A DNA stretch of 64,000 bases from NCBI GenBank assembly GCA_945860085.1, contig CAMAPJ010000003.1, positions 1 through 64,000 on the forward strand, in the 5' to 3' direction. Below the pieces are notes generated by a model. The model was not told the DNA's origin and did no database searches. It saw only the letters and a program-made list of their open reading frames with translations. Made by a program: the position numbers and the translations under genes. Source of the stretch: Synechococcus sp. UW140 (GTDB taxonomy: Bacteria; Cyanobacteriota; Cyanobacteriia; PCC-6307; Cyanobiaceae). Below are positions 17,773 to 27,122 of the stretch, piece after piece (position 1 is the stretch's first letter; each line of letters starts with the position of its first letter).

Positions 17773-18186
17773 CGGGCGTGCAACATCGAGCAACAACAGG
17801 GGCAGGATCCCGCTCAGGGGACTCTGGGGCCAACAGCCAGACCCTCTAATCAGGCCCCATCCAACCAGGACGGCTCACGGATGGGGCCCGATGGAGTTCG
17901 TGCTGGGCTCAGGAGCTGCCGACACGGGCGAAGCAGGATCTGGCGACTCGGCCGGAGCCGCGACGGGCTAAGCCACCTGAGCCGGAACGACTCCAGCTGG
18001 CTTAGCCCAGCAGACGACGGGCGAAAGGGGCATCGCGGCCCTGTCCCGCATTGCAAATCCGCGTCCGGTGACACCGTCCGGCCCACGCGTCGCGCAAATG
18101 ATTCAAAAAGCGGCTTCCAGCAACCCATGGCGGCAACCACTGCCTGCAACAGCTGGTTTAAGGGGCTGCCCTCATCAACTGCGGCC
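17773..18186. other. Intergenic region between tatA and pth
   Basis: About 410 bases with no convincing gene. It holds one clear element, a perfect 11-bp inverted repeat listed separately. Confidence 0.6.
17965..18008. terminator. Strong inverted repeat between tatA and pth
   Basis: GGGCTAAGCCA at 17965-17975 and its exact complement TGGCTTAGCCC at 17998-18008 form an 11-bp stem with a 22-nt loop. No T-run follows on either strand, so it may be a factor-dependent terminator, an RNA stabiliser or a protein-binding palindrome rather than a classic terminator. Confidence 0.4.
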
Positions 18187-18606
18187 TTAAACGACTGGGG
18201 GCTCGCTGGATGCCACCAGCGGGGTTGGCGCCGCCATGGCGGTCAACGCCTGAGGTTCGGCCATCACGGTGTCCAGGGCCCGGGGTTCAGGAGCCCCTGG
18301 TTCCGGGGACCCGGCTACGGGAGTAGGGGTGGCTCCAGCAACCAGGTCGGGGCCCGCAGGGCTGACCTGACTGCCAGCCGGTGCCACCGAGTCAGCAGAG
18401 AGAACGGCGGTGGACATCGTGTCATTGGAAACGGTGTCCACCGCCTTGCGGAATTCCTGCTCGAACTGGCTGGAGGCGGATTGGAAGCCCTTAAGCGTCT
18501 TGCCGAGGGTTTTACCCAGTTCGGGCAAGCGTTTGGGGCCAAACACCAGCAGGCCGATGGCGGCAATCACAGCCATTTCCGGCAGGCCGATTCCGAAAAT
18601 ATTCAT
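18187..18606 (-). CDS. tatA: Twin-arginine translocase subunit TatA/TatB-like
   Basis: Component of the Tat system, which moves folded proteins across the thylakoid or plasma membrane. The N-terminal membrane helix (MNIFGIGLPEMAVIAAIGLLVF, residues 1-21) ends in the conserved FGPKRLPELG hinge, followed by an amphipathic helix. The rest (residues 60-139) is a Pro/Ala/Glu-rich variable tail. Length is longer than the about 90 residues of many TatA. Start ATG 18606. TatA and TatB cannot be separated with confidence here. Confidence 0.88.
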   Translation of the reverse strand: MNIFGIGLPEMAVIAAIGLLVFGPKRLPELGKTLGKTLKGFQSASSQFEQEFRKAVDTVSNDTMSTAVLSADSVAPAGSQVSPAGPDLVAGATPTPVAGSPEPGAPEPRALDTVMAEPQALTAMAAPTPLVASSEPPVV

Positions 18607-18710
18607 CGTTTCGAAACACCGAAGGGTGGATCTAGCATCAAGCCGCCCAAGCCAATGGTCGGTGGACCAGGGGCCTGGGCGGACATGACATCCAATTCAA
18701 GGGTTGGCAA

Positions 18711-18911
18711 TCAGCCGGCGCCGTTCCAGTTGACGGTGATGCCGTCAAGCAGCAGGGACTTGTTATAGAGCTGGAGAATCACCAGCAGGAAGACAAGGAA
18801 GAGAACCATGAAAACTCCCATAACAGGAGTGGTTCCCCAACCTGGTACGACCTTGCCGTATTCAGAATTCAGGGGACGCAAAAGGTCTCCGAGGCGGGTG
18901 CGTTGGGCCAT
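18711..18911 (-). CDS. psbH: Photosystem II protein PsbH
   Basis: Single-span 66-residue subunit needed for photosystem II stability and QA-QB electron transfer. It reads [19 protein letters not shown], then the membrane helix (about residues 31-50) and the C-terminal LLDGITVNW; these match PsbH closely. Start ATG 18911. Divergent from psbN with about 150 bp between the starts, the arrangement usual in cyanobacteria. Confidence 0.97.
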   Translation of the reverse strand: MAQRTRLGDLLRPLNSEYGKVVPGWGTTPVMGVFMVLFLVFLLVILQLYNKSLLLDGITVNWNGAG

Positions 18912-19059
18912 GACGGCTCGGTCCTCTCTGGCAGGGGATCGGTTTGGTTACTTTAGGGGTGTTGAGGCCCCTAGTGAGCCCAGCTGTCGAGAGTTGTGAT
19001 GGAAAGGGCCCTGCGGCCCTTTCCGGCCGGCTTCGCCACCACCCCCAGCCCCCGCGCCG

Positions 19060-19203
19060 ATGGACACCACCTCCTCCCCAGCCCTCTCCGTGGCCCTGAC
19101 TGTGCTGGCGGTGTTGCTCTCGCTCACCGGCTTTGGCATTTACACAGCCTTTGGCCCCCCCTCCAAGCAACTCACCGATCCCTTCGACGAGCACGAGGAT
19201 TGA
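19060..19203 (+). CDS. psbN: PsbN protein
   Basis: A 47-residue single-span thylakoid protein needed for photosystem II reaction-centre assembly and repair. It starts at ATG 19060 with MDTTSSPALSVALTVLAVLL, continues with SLTGFGIYTAFGPPSKQL and ends in the acidic DPFDEHED. The sequence from TGFGIYTAFGPPS onward is diagnostic. Encoded opposite psbH, as in other cyanobacteria. Confidence 0.95.
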   Translation: MDTTSSPALSVALTVLAVLLSLTGFGIYTAFGPPSKQLTDPFDEHED

Positions 19204-19269
19204 GACCTGGCCTGGGGCCTGAACCCCTGCCAGCCAGCACCTCCGCCAGGAGGCGAGCCCATCGAGGCC

Positions 19270-22200
19270 TCAGGCCAAGCGCCTGATCAGCCAGCTGGCC
19301 AGTTGCCAAGGCCTCAGCACCGCCCCCCCGTCCCCCTGAGGATCCCAGGGCCCTGAACCGCGGGCGTTGGGCCTGGGATCGGCCTCCCCAGTGGACTGAG
19401 CCAGCGGCTGAGCCAAGACTTGATCCAGGGCTTGATCCAGGGGTTGATCCAGTCCATCAATCGGCCCGAGCAGCTGCCAGCCGGGGCCCAGGCGCAGCTG
19501 CTGCCGCATGGGGCTGAGGTTCTGAACCGTGAGGGCCAGCTGGCCCGGCTCCACCGCGGCCGCGGCCCCACAAGCGGGCTGGCTGGAGCCTGTGGGCCAG
19601 CAGCGCAGCCCGATCAGGCGTAAGTGGGGATCGCCCAAGCCCAAGGGCGGGGCTGGCTGGAGCTGCCCCTCGCTGCCGGCCCCAGCCAGCCGCTCTGGGC
19701 CGGAGCCCTGCGGCCAGGGGCGCAGCCAGGGCGGTTCCCGGAACCGCACGGCCTGCTCGCTGACGCCGGCCTGGCGCCAGCCCCCCTGGCAGGGCATCAG
19801 GGCCAGGCGCAGGCGCTGGGGGCCGTTGTCGGCGCCGGGATCGGGCCAGGTGGGCGCCCGCAGCAGCGACACCCCCAGCCGCTCCGGTGTGCCGGACGCC
19901 CCCTGGGGCCCATCCAGCAATACGGCCAGGCCCGAGCCGGCCGCCTCAGCCGCTAGCCAACTGATCACCGGCACCTCCCAGCGGCTGCGCTCCCGCGCCG
20001 TCTGCGCCGCCGCCGGCCGCTCGATCACGCCGCCACTGGTGTCGGCAGCCAGGCGCAGGGCCGGCTGGGCCAGGGGCAACTCCAGCCGCAGCAGTTCATG
20101 CACCTGGCGCCAATCCACCGCCAGGGTGAGCTCCAGAAAAGGGCTAGCAGCCCTAAGGACGACATCGAGCCGCAGCCGCGAGCGTCCACACAGGCCCCGC
20201 CAAACAAGCCGTGCGCAGAGCGGCCCCGTTTCAGCCAGCTGCGGCGGCCCTTCCCAGCTCAGGGGCAGGGGCCGGCTGCGGTAGTTGGCGGCCAGATCCC
20301 AGGCATCCCAGAACTCACCCCGGTCGCCCCAACGACACCACTGCAGCGGCGCGGCCAGCTGGGCCAGACCATCGACCCCCCAGAGCTGCTCGACTCCTGC
20401 GGGACCAAGCAGGGCTGTCACCAAGCCGTTGCTCAGCCGCCAGCGACTGCCCGCCGCGGCAGCCCCCGGAGCAAGCTCTCCGGCCATCTGGTCAGCAGGC
20501 GCCAGATCGACAGCCACCAGATCAGCAGCTACCCGCTCAGCCGCCGCCCCCTCGGGCTCGGGGACCAGGGTCACGGGGTATTGCACAGGCAGCGGTGAGG
20601 CTGGGGAGAACGCCCCGGCTGGCGTGGCCCCCGCCGCCGAATCCGCCCCATCCCCTGGCACCCCCAGGCGGGCCGATCCCGCCTGGGCCGGAGTCCGTTC
20701 ACCCCTCGCCGGCAGATGGCGCTGCAAGACCACGTTGGTGATCCCGGCAGGCAACGGCACTTGCAGCCATTGGCCGCCGCCAGGGGCCGGTTGGCCCACC
20801 AGGGGCCGCCCCGCCAGGCACCAGCGGCCAGGGGGCAGGCGCCGGGTCAGGGCGGCCGCGGCCAGGGGCTGTAGTTGGACCAGGGCCCAGGGCTCGGGCC
20901 CCTGACCCGGCCCGGGGGTTGGCTTCCAGGAGCCAGGGGCGGCCCCAAGCCAAGCCCAAAGGGCCCGATCCCGGCCTCCGGAGGCCGCGCGCCGGGCCGC
21001 ACGCCACTGGGGTTCGGCCTGCTCGAACACGTCCGGAATTGAGGTTCCCGGCAGGATGTCGTGGAACTGCTGAAACAGCAGCGGACGCCAGTCGGGAGCC
21101 GGCTCAGACCCCTGAGAACCGGCCTGGCTGGCCCGCAGGGCCCGGGCGATGTCCGCCTCGCGCAGCAGCCGTTCAAGGCTGCGGTTGTGGCGCTTCTGAT
21201 CCGGGCGGCTGGTGGCACAGCCCCGGTGCAGTTCCAGATAGAGCTCCTCGCGCCACACCGGCAGCCCCGGCGCCAGGGGCTCCAGCTCGGCCAGGTACTG
21301 GCGCAGGGTTCCATGGCGCTGGGGCAAGGCCAGGGGTTGGTCCTGCCAGAGCTCCAATTGCTCGAGCATCTCGACGGTCGGACCGCCGCCGTGGTCGCCG
21401 ACGCCCGGCAGCCACAGGGCCTGATCGAGGCCGGTGGCGGCTTGCCAATCGAGCCGATAGCGCTCCATCGCCACCGGGTCGCCGCCGGTGCCGATCGGCG
21501 CCGTGGCCAGGGCGAGCACCTCTGAGCCGCAGCGGCTGCGCCAGCGGAACAGGCGATGGGGGAAAGGGTTGGTGGCGTTCCAGGCCAGCTTGTGGGTACA
21601 GAACCAGCGCACGCCCGTGGCCTGGGCCACGGCCGGCAGCCCGCCGCCAAAGCCAAAGCTGTCGGGCAGCCAGCAGAGCTGGTGCTGCCATTCCGGGAAA
21701 GTGGCGCGGCTGTAGGCCTGCCCCAACTGGAATTGGCGCAGCAGCGAAGCCGTGGCGATCAAGACGCAGTCGCTTTCCACCCAGGGGCCATTAATCGGCT
21801 CCCAGCGGCCCGCTGCCATGGCCTGGCGGATGCGGGCGAAAAGGGCCGGCCGGTGCTGGGCAATCCAGGCATAAAGGGCCGGCGTGGAGTGGCCGAAATG
21901 GAGCTGGGGGTGGCGCTCCATCAGGCCGAGCACCGACTCAAAAGTGCGCTCCGCCGCCCGCCAGGTGTCCGCCACCGGCCAGAGCCAGGCCAGGTCGAGG
22001 TGGGCATGGCCTAACAGCTGAAAACCGCCTTGAGCAGGCCGCTGCTGGGCCTGGAGGGCGGCGCCACGCCGCTCTGCCGCCCCGGGCGCCTGGGGATCGG
22101 CCCCGGCCAGGGCGGCCTGGAGCGAGCCCGCAGCCGCAGGGTCCTGGCCCCGGGCCGCCCGCAGGGCTAGCAGTTCTAGGGCCGTGCCCGCCAGTAGCCC

Positions 22201-22740
22201 GCCGGGATCGGAGCGATCGCCGGGCTCCAGCTCCAGCCGACTCTCAATCAGGGCACCGTCGTCGTGGCAGGGGCTGCGCAGCGCCAGGCTGAGGGCCAGG
22301 GGTTCGCCCTGCCACCAGCGCTCTGGCAGCACCCAGCGGCAGGCGGTGTCAAACAGGTCGCCGCGATGCACCGCCTGGCCATCCACCGCCAGCACAACCG
22401 CATCGGCCCACCAGCCCAGCACCAGCCGTGCCCGCAGCGGCTGTAGCGGCTGGTGCCCCAGTTGATGTCCCTGCGGGGGCGGCAGCCGGGACAGCTGCCG
22501 CCAGTCGGGCGGGCACTCCAGCTGCAGGCTCAGTCGCAACCACTGGCCGCCCCGGGGCCAAGTCAGCAGGCCCCGGGCGAACCAATCGGGCCGCTGACTG
22601 GCGCCCCAGGGGTTCTCGATCGCCGGTTGCAGCGCTCCAGCCGGACCTGGAGCCAGCCAGCGGGCCTGCAAATCGCGCCGCGTCCGTGACTGAAACGTTT
22701 CAATCCAGGGGCGAACCACCCCCTCCAGGCCCTCTGGCAT
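19270..22740 (-). CDS. Alpha-mannosidase, glycoside hydrolase family 38
   Basis: Very large (1,156 residues) GH38 retaining alpha-mannosidase. The zinc-binding motif GHAHLDLAWLWP lies near residue 250, and the nucleophile Asp is in CWLPDSFGFGG. Further conserved pieces include PINGPWVESDC and LWLPGVGDHGGGP. The C-terminal half has the beta-sandwich domains of the family (EFWDAWDLAANYRS, SRLRLDVVLRAASPFLEL). Probable role is turnover of mannose-containing glycans; no signal peptide is evident, so it is probably cytosolic. The gene reads antiparallel to psbN and psbI and lies between them. A 12-nt repeat tract encodes a GLDQPLDQALDQ-type segment near its C-terminus. Confidence 0.9.
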   Translation of the reverse strand: MPEGLEGVVRPWIETFQSRTRRDLQARWLAPGPAGALQPAIENPWGASQRPDWFARGLLTWPRGGQWLRLSLQLECPPDWRQLSRLPPPQGHQLGHQPLQPLRARLVLGWWADAVVLAVDGQAVHRGDLFDTACRWVLPERWWQGEPLALSLALRSPCHDDGALIESRLELEPGDRSDPGGLLAGTALELLALRAARGQDPAAAGSLQAALAGADPQAPGAAERRGAALQAQQRPAQGGFQLLGHAHLDLAWLWPVADTWRAAERTFESVLGLMERHPQLHFGHSTPALYAWIAQHRPALFARIRQAMAAGRWEPINGPWVESDCVLIATASLLRQFQLGQAYSRATFPEWQHQLCWLPDSFGFGGGLPAVAQATGVRWFCTHKLAWNATNPFPHRLFRWRSRCGSEVLALATAPIGTGGDPVAMERYRLDWQAATGLDQALWLPGVGDHGGGPTVEMLEQLELWQDQPLALPQRHGTLRQYLAELEPLAPGLPVWREELYLELHRGCATSRPDQKRHNRSLERLLREADIARALRASQAGSQGSEPAPDWRPLLFQQFHDILPGTSIPDVFEQAEPQWRAARRAASGGRDRALWAWLGAAPGSWKPTPGPGQGPEPWALVQLQPLAAAALTRRLPPGRWCLAGRPLVGQPAPGGGQWLQVPLPAGITNVVLQRHLPARGERTPAQAGSARLGVPGDGADSAAGATPAGAFSPASPLPVQYPVTLVPEPEGAAAERVAADLVAVDLAPADQMAGELAPGAAAAGSRWRLSNGLVTALLGPAGVEQLWGVDGLAQLAAPLQWCRWGDRGEFWDAWDLAANYRSRPLPLSWEGPPQLAETGPLCARLVWRGLCGRSRLRLDVVLRAASPFLELTLAVDWRQVHELLRLELPLAQPALRLAADTSGGVIERPAAAQTARERSRWEVPVISWLAAEAAGSGLAVLLDGPQGASGTPERLGVSLLRAPTWPDPGADNGPQRLRLALMPCQGGWRQAGVSEQAVRFREPPWLRPWPQGSGPERLAGAGSEGQLQPAPPLGLGDPHLRLIGLRCWPTGSSQPACGAAAAVEPGQLALTVQNLSPMRQQLRLGPGWQLLGPIDGLDQPLDQALDQVLAQPLAQSTGEADPRPNARGSGPWDPQGDGGAVLRPWQLASWLIRRLA
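19394..19452. repeat. 12-nt tandem repeat inside the alpha-mannosidase gene
   Basis: Three clean units, 19417-19428, 19429-19440 and 19441-19452 (consensus GRSTTGATCCAG), preceded by two weaker ones from 19394. In frame, the tract encodes a four-residue LDQx/LAQx periodicity in the C-terminal region. Confidence 0.75.
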
Positions 22741-22841
22741 CGATCAGCGCCATCTGTGCCCCATAGGATGATGCGGCTGCCGCAGGGCCGTCCCAGGGCC
22801 CACCTGGCGCCTGTCACTCCCTGTCACCCGCCGGACGGACC

Positions 22842-22961
22842 ATGCTCGCCCTCAAGATTTCGGTTTACTCGGTCGTTTTCTTCTTTATCGGGATCTTCGT
22901 CTTCGGCTTCCTGGCCAGCGATCCCACCCGCACCCCCAGCCGCAAGGACCTGGAAGACTAA
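22842..22961 (+). CDS. psbI: Photosystem II reaction centre protein PsbI
   Basis: A 39-residue single-span subunit at the photosystem II core. It begins [12 protein letters not shown], passes through the membrane helix [14 protein letters not shown] and ends [13 protein letters not shown], a near-perfect family match. ATG at 22842. The 100-bp gap to the divergent alpha-mannosidase start holds both promoters. Confidence 0.97.
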   Translation: MLALKISVYSVVFFFIGIFVFGFLASDPTRTPSRKDLED

Positions 22962-23050
22962 AAAACCCCAACCGGAAGCACAAACCGGTCCTTCCGGCCT
23001 GGAGTTGACCCAGACCCCATGGCAGGATCGGCGCCGTTTCCGCTGCGTCG

Positions 23051-26000
23051 GTGTCCTCGCCCAACTTGTCTCGATGGACACTTGCGGCGATGGGATCGGC
23101 ACTGCTGGTGGCCCTGCCCCCCGCAAGCGCTGAGCCCGTTTCTCCCGTAGCCGCAGCCCCTGAACCGGCCGCGTCTGCAACCCAGGCTGCCGCTGCCCCT
23201 GGAGGCCCTGCCTTAAGCCCAACGGGCGCTGCCCCTAGCCCAACAGGCCCAGCTCCTAGCCAAACGGGCCAAATCCCAGGCCAACCCGGCCCGGTCCCAG
23301 CCCCGCCCACGGCCCGGCCGCTCACCAGCCCAACGCCGGAACAGTCGCCGCCGTTGGAGCTTGAGTTGCAGGCCGATCAGCCGGGTTTCGACCTGCTGAT
23401 CGGCCGTTTCGTGGCTACGGGCCAGGTCAAGGCCCTGCTCAATGGCGGCCGCCTGCTGGCCGACCGGCTCGAATTCGACCCCAGCAGCCGCAGCGTCTAT
23501 GCCAGCGGCAGCGTGCGTTTCCAACGGGGTCATGAATATCTGCAGGCCAGCCGCCTGCGCTTCAACCTGATCCAGTCCGAAGGGGAGCTGGAGGATGTCT
23601 ACGGGGTCATAGACCTCGAGACCGCCGACTCCGACTTCGACCTGGCGCGCCAGCCCAGTGGCGCCCTCCTGCCTCTCAGTGACTGGGATAATCCCGATCC
23701 GCTCTTAAGCCGCCAAGCCACCTTTGGCGTGGCCGACGCCAGTCCGGCGCCGGGGGCAAGGGTGCTGCAGGCCCTAGATCTCCAGCCCCTGGCCCCAGGG
23801 GGCCCGAACGCCAACGCCGGGATTGAGAGCTACCGCAGCGTGGCCGCCACGATCAGGCCCCTGGCGATCAGCGACTGGATCATGCCGCCGGTGGCCCTGG
23901 CGCCCCCAGCCCAGTCGATGGCCTGCCCGCCCCTGCTGCCGCCGATCCCCAACTGGCATCCCTACCCCATGGCCGTGACGCTCTGGGGTGGCAAGAGCAT
24001 CGATTCCAACTTCGGCGACACCTTCAAATTCCAGGGGCGGCTTCGACCCGAATACGAACTCGGCCTTGGCTTCAATAAGCGTTTGATCGATGCCGGCCCG
24101 GTGGCCCTGGAATGGGACAGCAACCTGCTGGGTCACCGGGCCCTAGAGCAGGCAGGCGGCGAGTTCAACCAGAGCGTGAAATACGCCAATTCCCCATCCC
24201 AGGCCTTTGGCGAACTCACTACTGGCCTGGGCCTGCGCCTCTGGGTCCAACCCTGGCTGAGCTTGGCCTTTGTCGAGGGGGTGAGCTGGCTGAGCACCAC
24301 CAGCAACTACGAAAAGACCTTCCGCCAGAACTACACCCAGTTCCTCAACTACCTCGGTTTTGAGATCGAGGCCCTAGTGGCGCCGCAATGGTCCCTGGTG
24401 GGGCGGGTCCACCACCGCTCCGGCGCCTACGGCACCTACAGCGGCGTCTCTGAAGGCAGCAACGCCTACCTAATCGGCCTGCGCTATCGCTTCGGCACCG
24501 CCCCGCCGTCGCGCCAAACGCTGGTGATGGCGCCGCCCTTGGGCTGCGCCGATCCGGGCCGGGCCAACCGGGTCCGGCCTAGGCCCCTTGGAGAGATCCT
24601 CAACAGCGTGGCCATGGGGCCACCGGGCCAGGGCCTGGCCCCCACCCCTGCGGCCCCGTTGCCGGGTCCAACGCCCCCGGAGCTGCCACCTGCCAAGGCC
24701 GAGGGGTTGCGCCAACAGGCAATTGCAGCCAGCGTTGATCAACGCATCACGGCCCTCAAATACCGCGGCAGCCTTTCGGCCCAGCAACGGGCGGGTGTCA
24801 CAGGCACCTTCACCACACCCGATGAGGCCAACACCTACGGCGGCGCCAGGCCGGCCCAGATCCAGTCGATCCGCACCACCAGCAACCGCCAGCTGGTGAG
24901 CGGCACGGTCAGCCGCTGGCGTTTCCAGGCCGCCACGCTCTCGCTCACTCCCGAAGGCTGGCGCGGCGATCGGGTCGCCTTCAGCAACGATCCGTTCACA
25001 CCGGCCCAGTCCTGGGTGGATGCTGAAAACGTTGAAGCTCGCCTGCGCACCAATGGCGACACGGTGATTCAAGCGAAGCGCAACCGCCTGATCCTGGAAG
25101 ATCGCCTGCCCATTCCTCTCCAGCACAACCTGGTCTTCAAGAAGAAAAAGGAAGTGGACAACCGTTGGGTTCTCTCCAGCGATGGCACCGATCGCGATGG
25201 CTTCTACATCGGTCACAACCTCAAGCCGATCAAACTGGGTGCGCGGGCCCTGCTCGATCTCCAGCCCCAATTCATGGTGCAACGGGCCCTCAATGGCAGC
25301 ACCAACAGCTATGTGCTGCCGGGCCAGCCAGCAGGCGATGCCCCCAGCAGCCAGCCCGCCCAGATCGGTGATTTGTTCGGCGTGGTGGCGCGGCTGCATG
25401 GCCCCCTGCTCGGCTTCGACACCGATGTGACCCTCAACGCCAGCACCCTCGATCCCACCAACTTCGCCAACGGCGCCCGCAGCTGGGGTGAACTGCGGCG
25501 GCCGATTGCCCTGCCGTTGCTGGGCGAGGTGACCTCACGCCTGTACGGCGCCTACCGCTACCGCATCTGGAACGGCTCCCTGGGTGAACAGGACATCTAT
25601 TCCGCGATCGGGGTTTCGCTGGAGCAGAACAAAGCCCTACCCAATCTCGGGGCGATCCAGAACAGCTACTACGCCCGGATCGGCTACGGCACCTTCCAAG
25701 GCAATCTCTACCAGAGCACCACGACTGGCAGTTTCTCGCGCAGCAGTCTGTTTGCCTCGCTTAACAGTTCCCTGCCGATCTGGAGCGGCCATCCGCTCGA
25801 TCTGAGCTTGGCCAGCACCTATCCCTATTCGCCTGTACCGGTGGTGCCCGGCCTGAGCCTAAACACCAACCTATCATTGAGCCTATTTAACTACAGTGAC
25901 GGCAATACTCAGAATGCTTACACTATTTCCGGTGGTCCCACCCTGACCCTGGGCCATTTCAGCAAGCCCTTCCTCGATTATACCCAGATCACAATCACTG

Positions 26001-26350
26001 GCGGGGGCAGTCGTCGCACAGGCCAAAGCCCCCTCAGTTTCGATCAGTTAGTGGATCTGGGCACGATCGGCGTGGGCCTGACCCAGCAGATCGTCGGGCC
26101 GCTGGTGTTTAACGGCGGCATCGGCATGAACATCGACCCCAATTCCCCCTACTACGGCAATGTCACCGGCTCCTATGTGGAGCTGCGCTGGCAGCGACGC
26201 TCCTATGAACTAGGCATCTATTACAGCCCTTACGAACAACTGGGCGGCATTCGCGTCAAGCTGCATGACTTCAACTTCGACGGCACCGGCGTCCCGTTCG
26301 TGCCCTACCAACCCAGCACGGCACAAAGCGCGCGCAGCAGGCCCTTCTGA
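23051..26350 (+). CDS. LptD-like outer-membrane protein (DUF3769)
   Basis: A 1,099-residue cyanobacterial relative of the LPS-assembly protein LptD/OstA. A signal peptide (about residues 1-28, ending ASA) is followed by a Pro-rich linker encoded by a 21-nt repeat. An OstA/LptA-like jelly-roll strand repeat comes next (GRFVATGQVKALLNGGRLLADRLEF, then SVYASGSVRFQRG), and then a long C-terminal beta-barrel-like region with many alternating aromatic strands, ending in SPYEQLGGIRVKLHDFNFDG. Probable function is outer-membrane lipopolysaccharide or lipid insertion. The start is GTG 23051. The middle region (residues 460-560) is Pro/Gly-rich and poorly conserved. Confidence 0.82.
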   Translation: MSSPNLSRWTLAAMGSALLVALPPASAEPVSPVAAAPEPAASATQAAAAPGGPALSPTGAAPSPTGPAPSQTGQIPGQPGPVPAPPTARPLTSPTPEQSPPLELELQADQPGFDLLIGRFVATGQVKALLNGGRLLADRLEFDPSSRSVYASGSVRFQRGHEYLQASRLRFNLIQSEGELEDVYGVIDLETADSDFDLARQPSGALLPLSDWDNPDPLLSRQATFGVADASPAPGARVLQALDLQPLAPGGPNANAGIESYRSVAATIRPLAISDWIMPPVALAPPAQSMACPPLLPPIPNWHPYPMAVTLWGGKSIDSNFGDTFKFQGRLRPEYELGLGFNKRLIDAGPVALEWDSNLLGHRALEQAGGEFNQSVKYANSPSQAFGELTTGLGLRLWVQPWLSLAFVEGVSWLSTTSNYEKTFRQNYTQFLNYLGFEIEALVAPQWSLVGRVHHRSGAYGTYSGVSEGSNAYLIGLRYRFGTAPPSRQTLVMAPPLGCADPGRANRVRPRPLGEILNSVAMGPPGQGLAPTPAAPLPGPTPPELPPAKAEGLRQQAIAASVDQRITALKYRGSLSAQQRAGVTGTFTTPDEANTYGGARPAQIQSIRTTSNRQLVSGTVSRWRFQAATLSLTPEGWRGDRVAFSNDPFTPAQSWVDAENVEARLRTNGDTVIQAKRNRLILEDRLPIPLQHNLVFKKKKEVDNRWVLSSDGTDRDGFYIGHNLKPIKLGARALLDLQPQFMVQRALNGSTNSYVLPGQPAGDAPSSQPAQIGDLFGVVARLHGPLLGFDTDVTLNASTLDPTNFANGARSWGELRRPIALPLLGEVTSRLYGAYRYRIWNGSLGEQDIYSAIGVSLEQNKALPNLGAIQNSYYARIGYGTFQGNLYQSTTTGSFSRSSLFASLNSSLPIWSGHPLDLSLASTYPYSPVPVVPGLSLNTNLSLSLFNYSDGNTQNAYTISGGPTLTLGHFSKPFLDYTQITITGGGSRRTGQSPLSFDQLVDLGTIGVGLTQQIVGPLVFNGGIGMNIDPNSPYYGNVTGSYVELRWQRRSYELGIYYSPYEQLGGIRVKLHDFNFDGTGVPFVPYQPSTAQSARSRPF
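23211..23294. repeat. 21-nt tandem repeat in the LptD-like gene linker
   Basis: Four units of exactly 21 nt (23211, 23232, 23253 and 23274 onward), encoding a heptad of the form LSPTGAA / PSPTGPA / PSQTGQI / PGQPGPV just after the signal peptide. Confidence 0.8.
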
Positions 26351-26412
26351 GCGCTTCAGCCGCCTTCAGCTCAAGGCCGGCCGGCGCTCACACGACCCCA
26401 GCGATTGATCAA

Positions 26413-27048
26413 TCAACCCGCAAAGTTAGTCATGTAGGGCAAGCGGGCGGCCGTCGCCGCCAGGGCTGGGGCGTTGGCTACCAGCTGGCCAGTGCCATCC
26501 CATAGGCCGGTGCTGAGCATCTGGCGTGGTCCGGGGGCCAGCTCCAGCTCCCAGCCGGTCGCCGCCTGGCTGGAGCTCAGGCTGGCTGTGGTCACCTCGA
26601 GGGCCAACTCGGCAGCAGGATCGGCCCCAGCCGCCGCCTGAATCGCCAGCATCAGCTCGTGGGAGGCGGTGAGACAGGGAATACCCAGGGCCAGGCAGTT
26701 GCCGTAGAAAATTTCGGCGAAACTCTCGCCAACCACGGCGCGAATGCCCCAGCGCATCAGCGCCTGGGGAGCGTGTTCGCGGCTGGAGCCGCAACCGAAG
26801 TTGCGGTTCACCAGCAGCAGCCGCGCCCCCTGGTGTTCAGGCCGGTCAAAGGGATGGGCGCCCTGGAGCTCGATCCGGTCGTCGGCGAACACCTGCTGGC
26901 CCAGGCCGTCAAAGGTGACGCACTTGAGAAAGCGGGCCGGAATGATCCGGTCGGTGTCGATGTCATCGCCGCGCAGCACCAGGGCGCGGCCCGTGACCCG
27001 GGTGATCGGCCCAACGGGCAGGAGGGACGCAAGCGCAGCGCTGGTCAT
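26413..27048 (-). CDS. leuD: 3-isopropylmalate dehydratase small subunit
   Basis: With LeuC it isomerises 2-isopropylmalate to 3-isopropylmalate in leucine synthesis. The 211-residue product has the swivel-domain motifs GDDIDTDRIIPARFLK (residues 28-43) and NRNFGCGSSREHAPQAL, and GNCLALGIPCL further on. Start ATG 27048. It follows leuC on the same strand after 74 bp, forming a leuCD operon. Confidence 0.96.
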   Translation of the reverse strand: MTSAALASLLPVGPITRVTGRALVLRGDDIDTDRIIPARFLKCVTFDGLGQQVFADDRIELQGAHPFDRPEHQGARLLLVNRNFGCGSSREHAPQALMRWGIRAVVGESFAEIFYGNCLALGIPCLTASHELMLAIQAAAGADPAAELALEVTTASLSSSQAATGWELELAPGPRQMLSTGLWDGTGQLVANAPALAATAARLPYMTNFAG

Positions 27049-27122
27049 GGTGGATCAGGGGGCAGACGGGCTGGAAGGGTGGGGGGGATAGGGGGGGCAG
27101 ACGGGGCAGTCCCGCGGGGGCT

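Noticed and set aside
17850-18149. 99-codon minus-strand ORF between tatA and pth
   Set aside because: No family resemblance, Arg/Ser/Pro-rich, spans the inverted repeat; more likely noncoding.
22962-23050. Terminator after psbI
   Set aside because: A CCGGAAG/CTTCCGG pairing is present, but there is no T-tract and the loop is long, so I do not call it.
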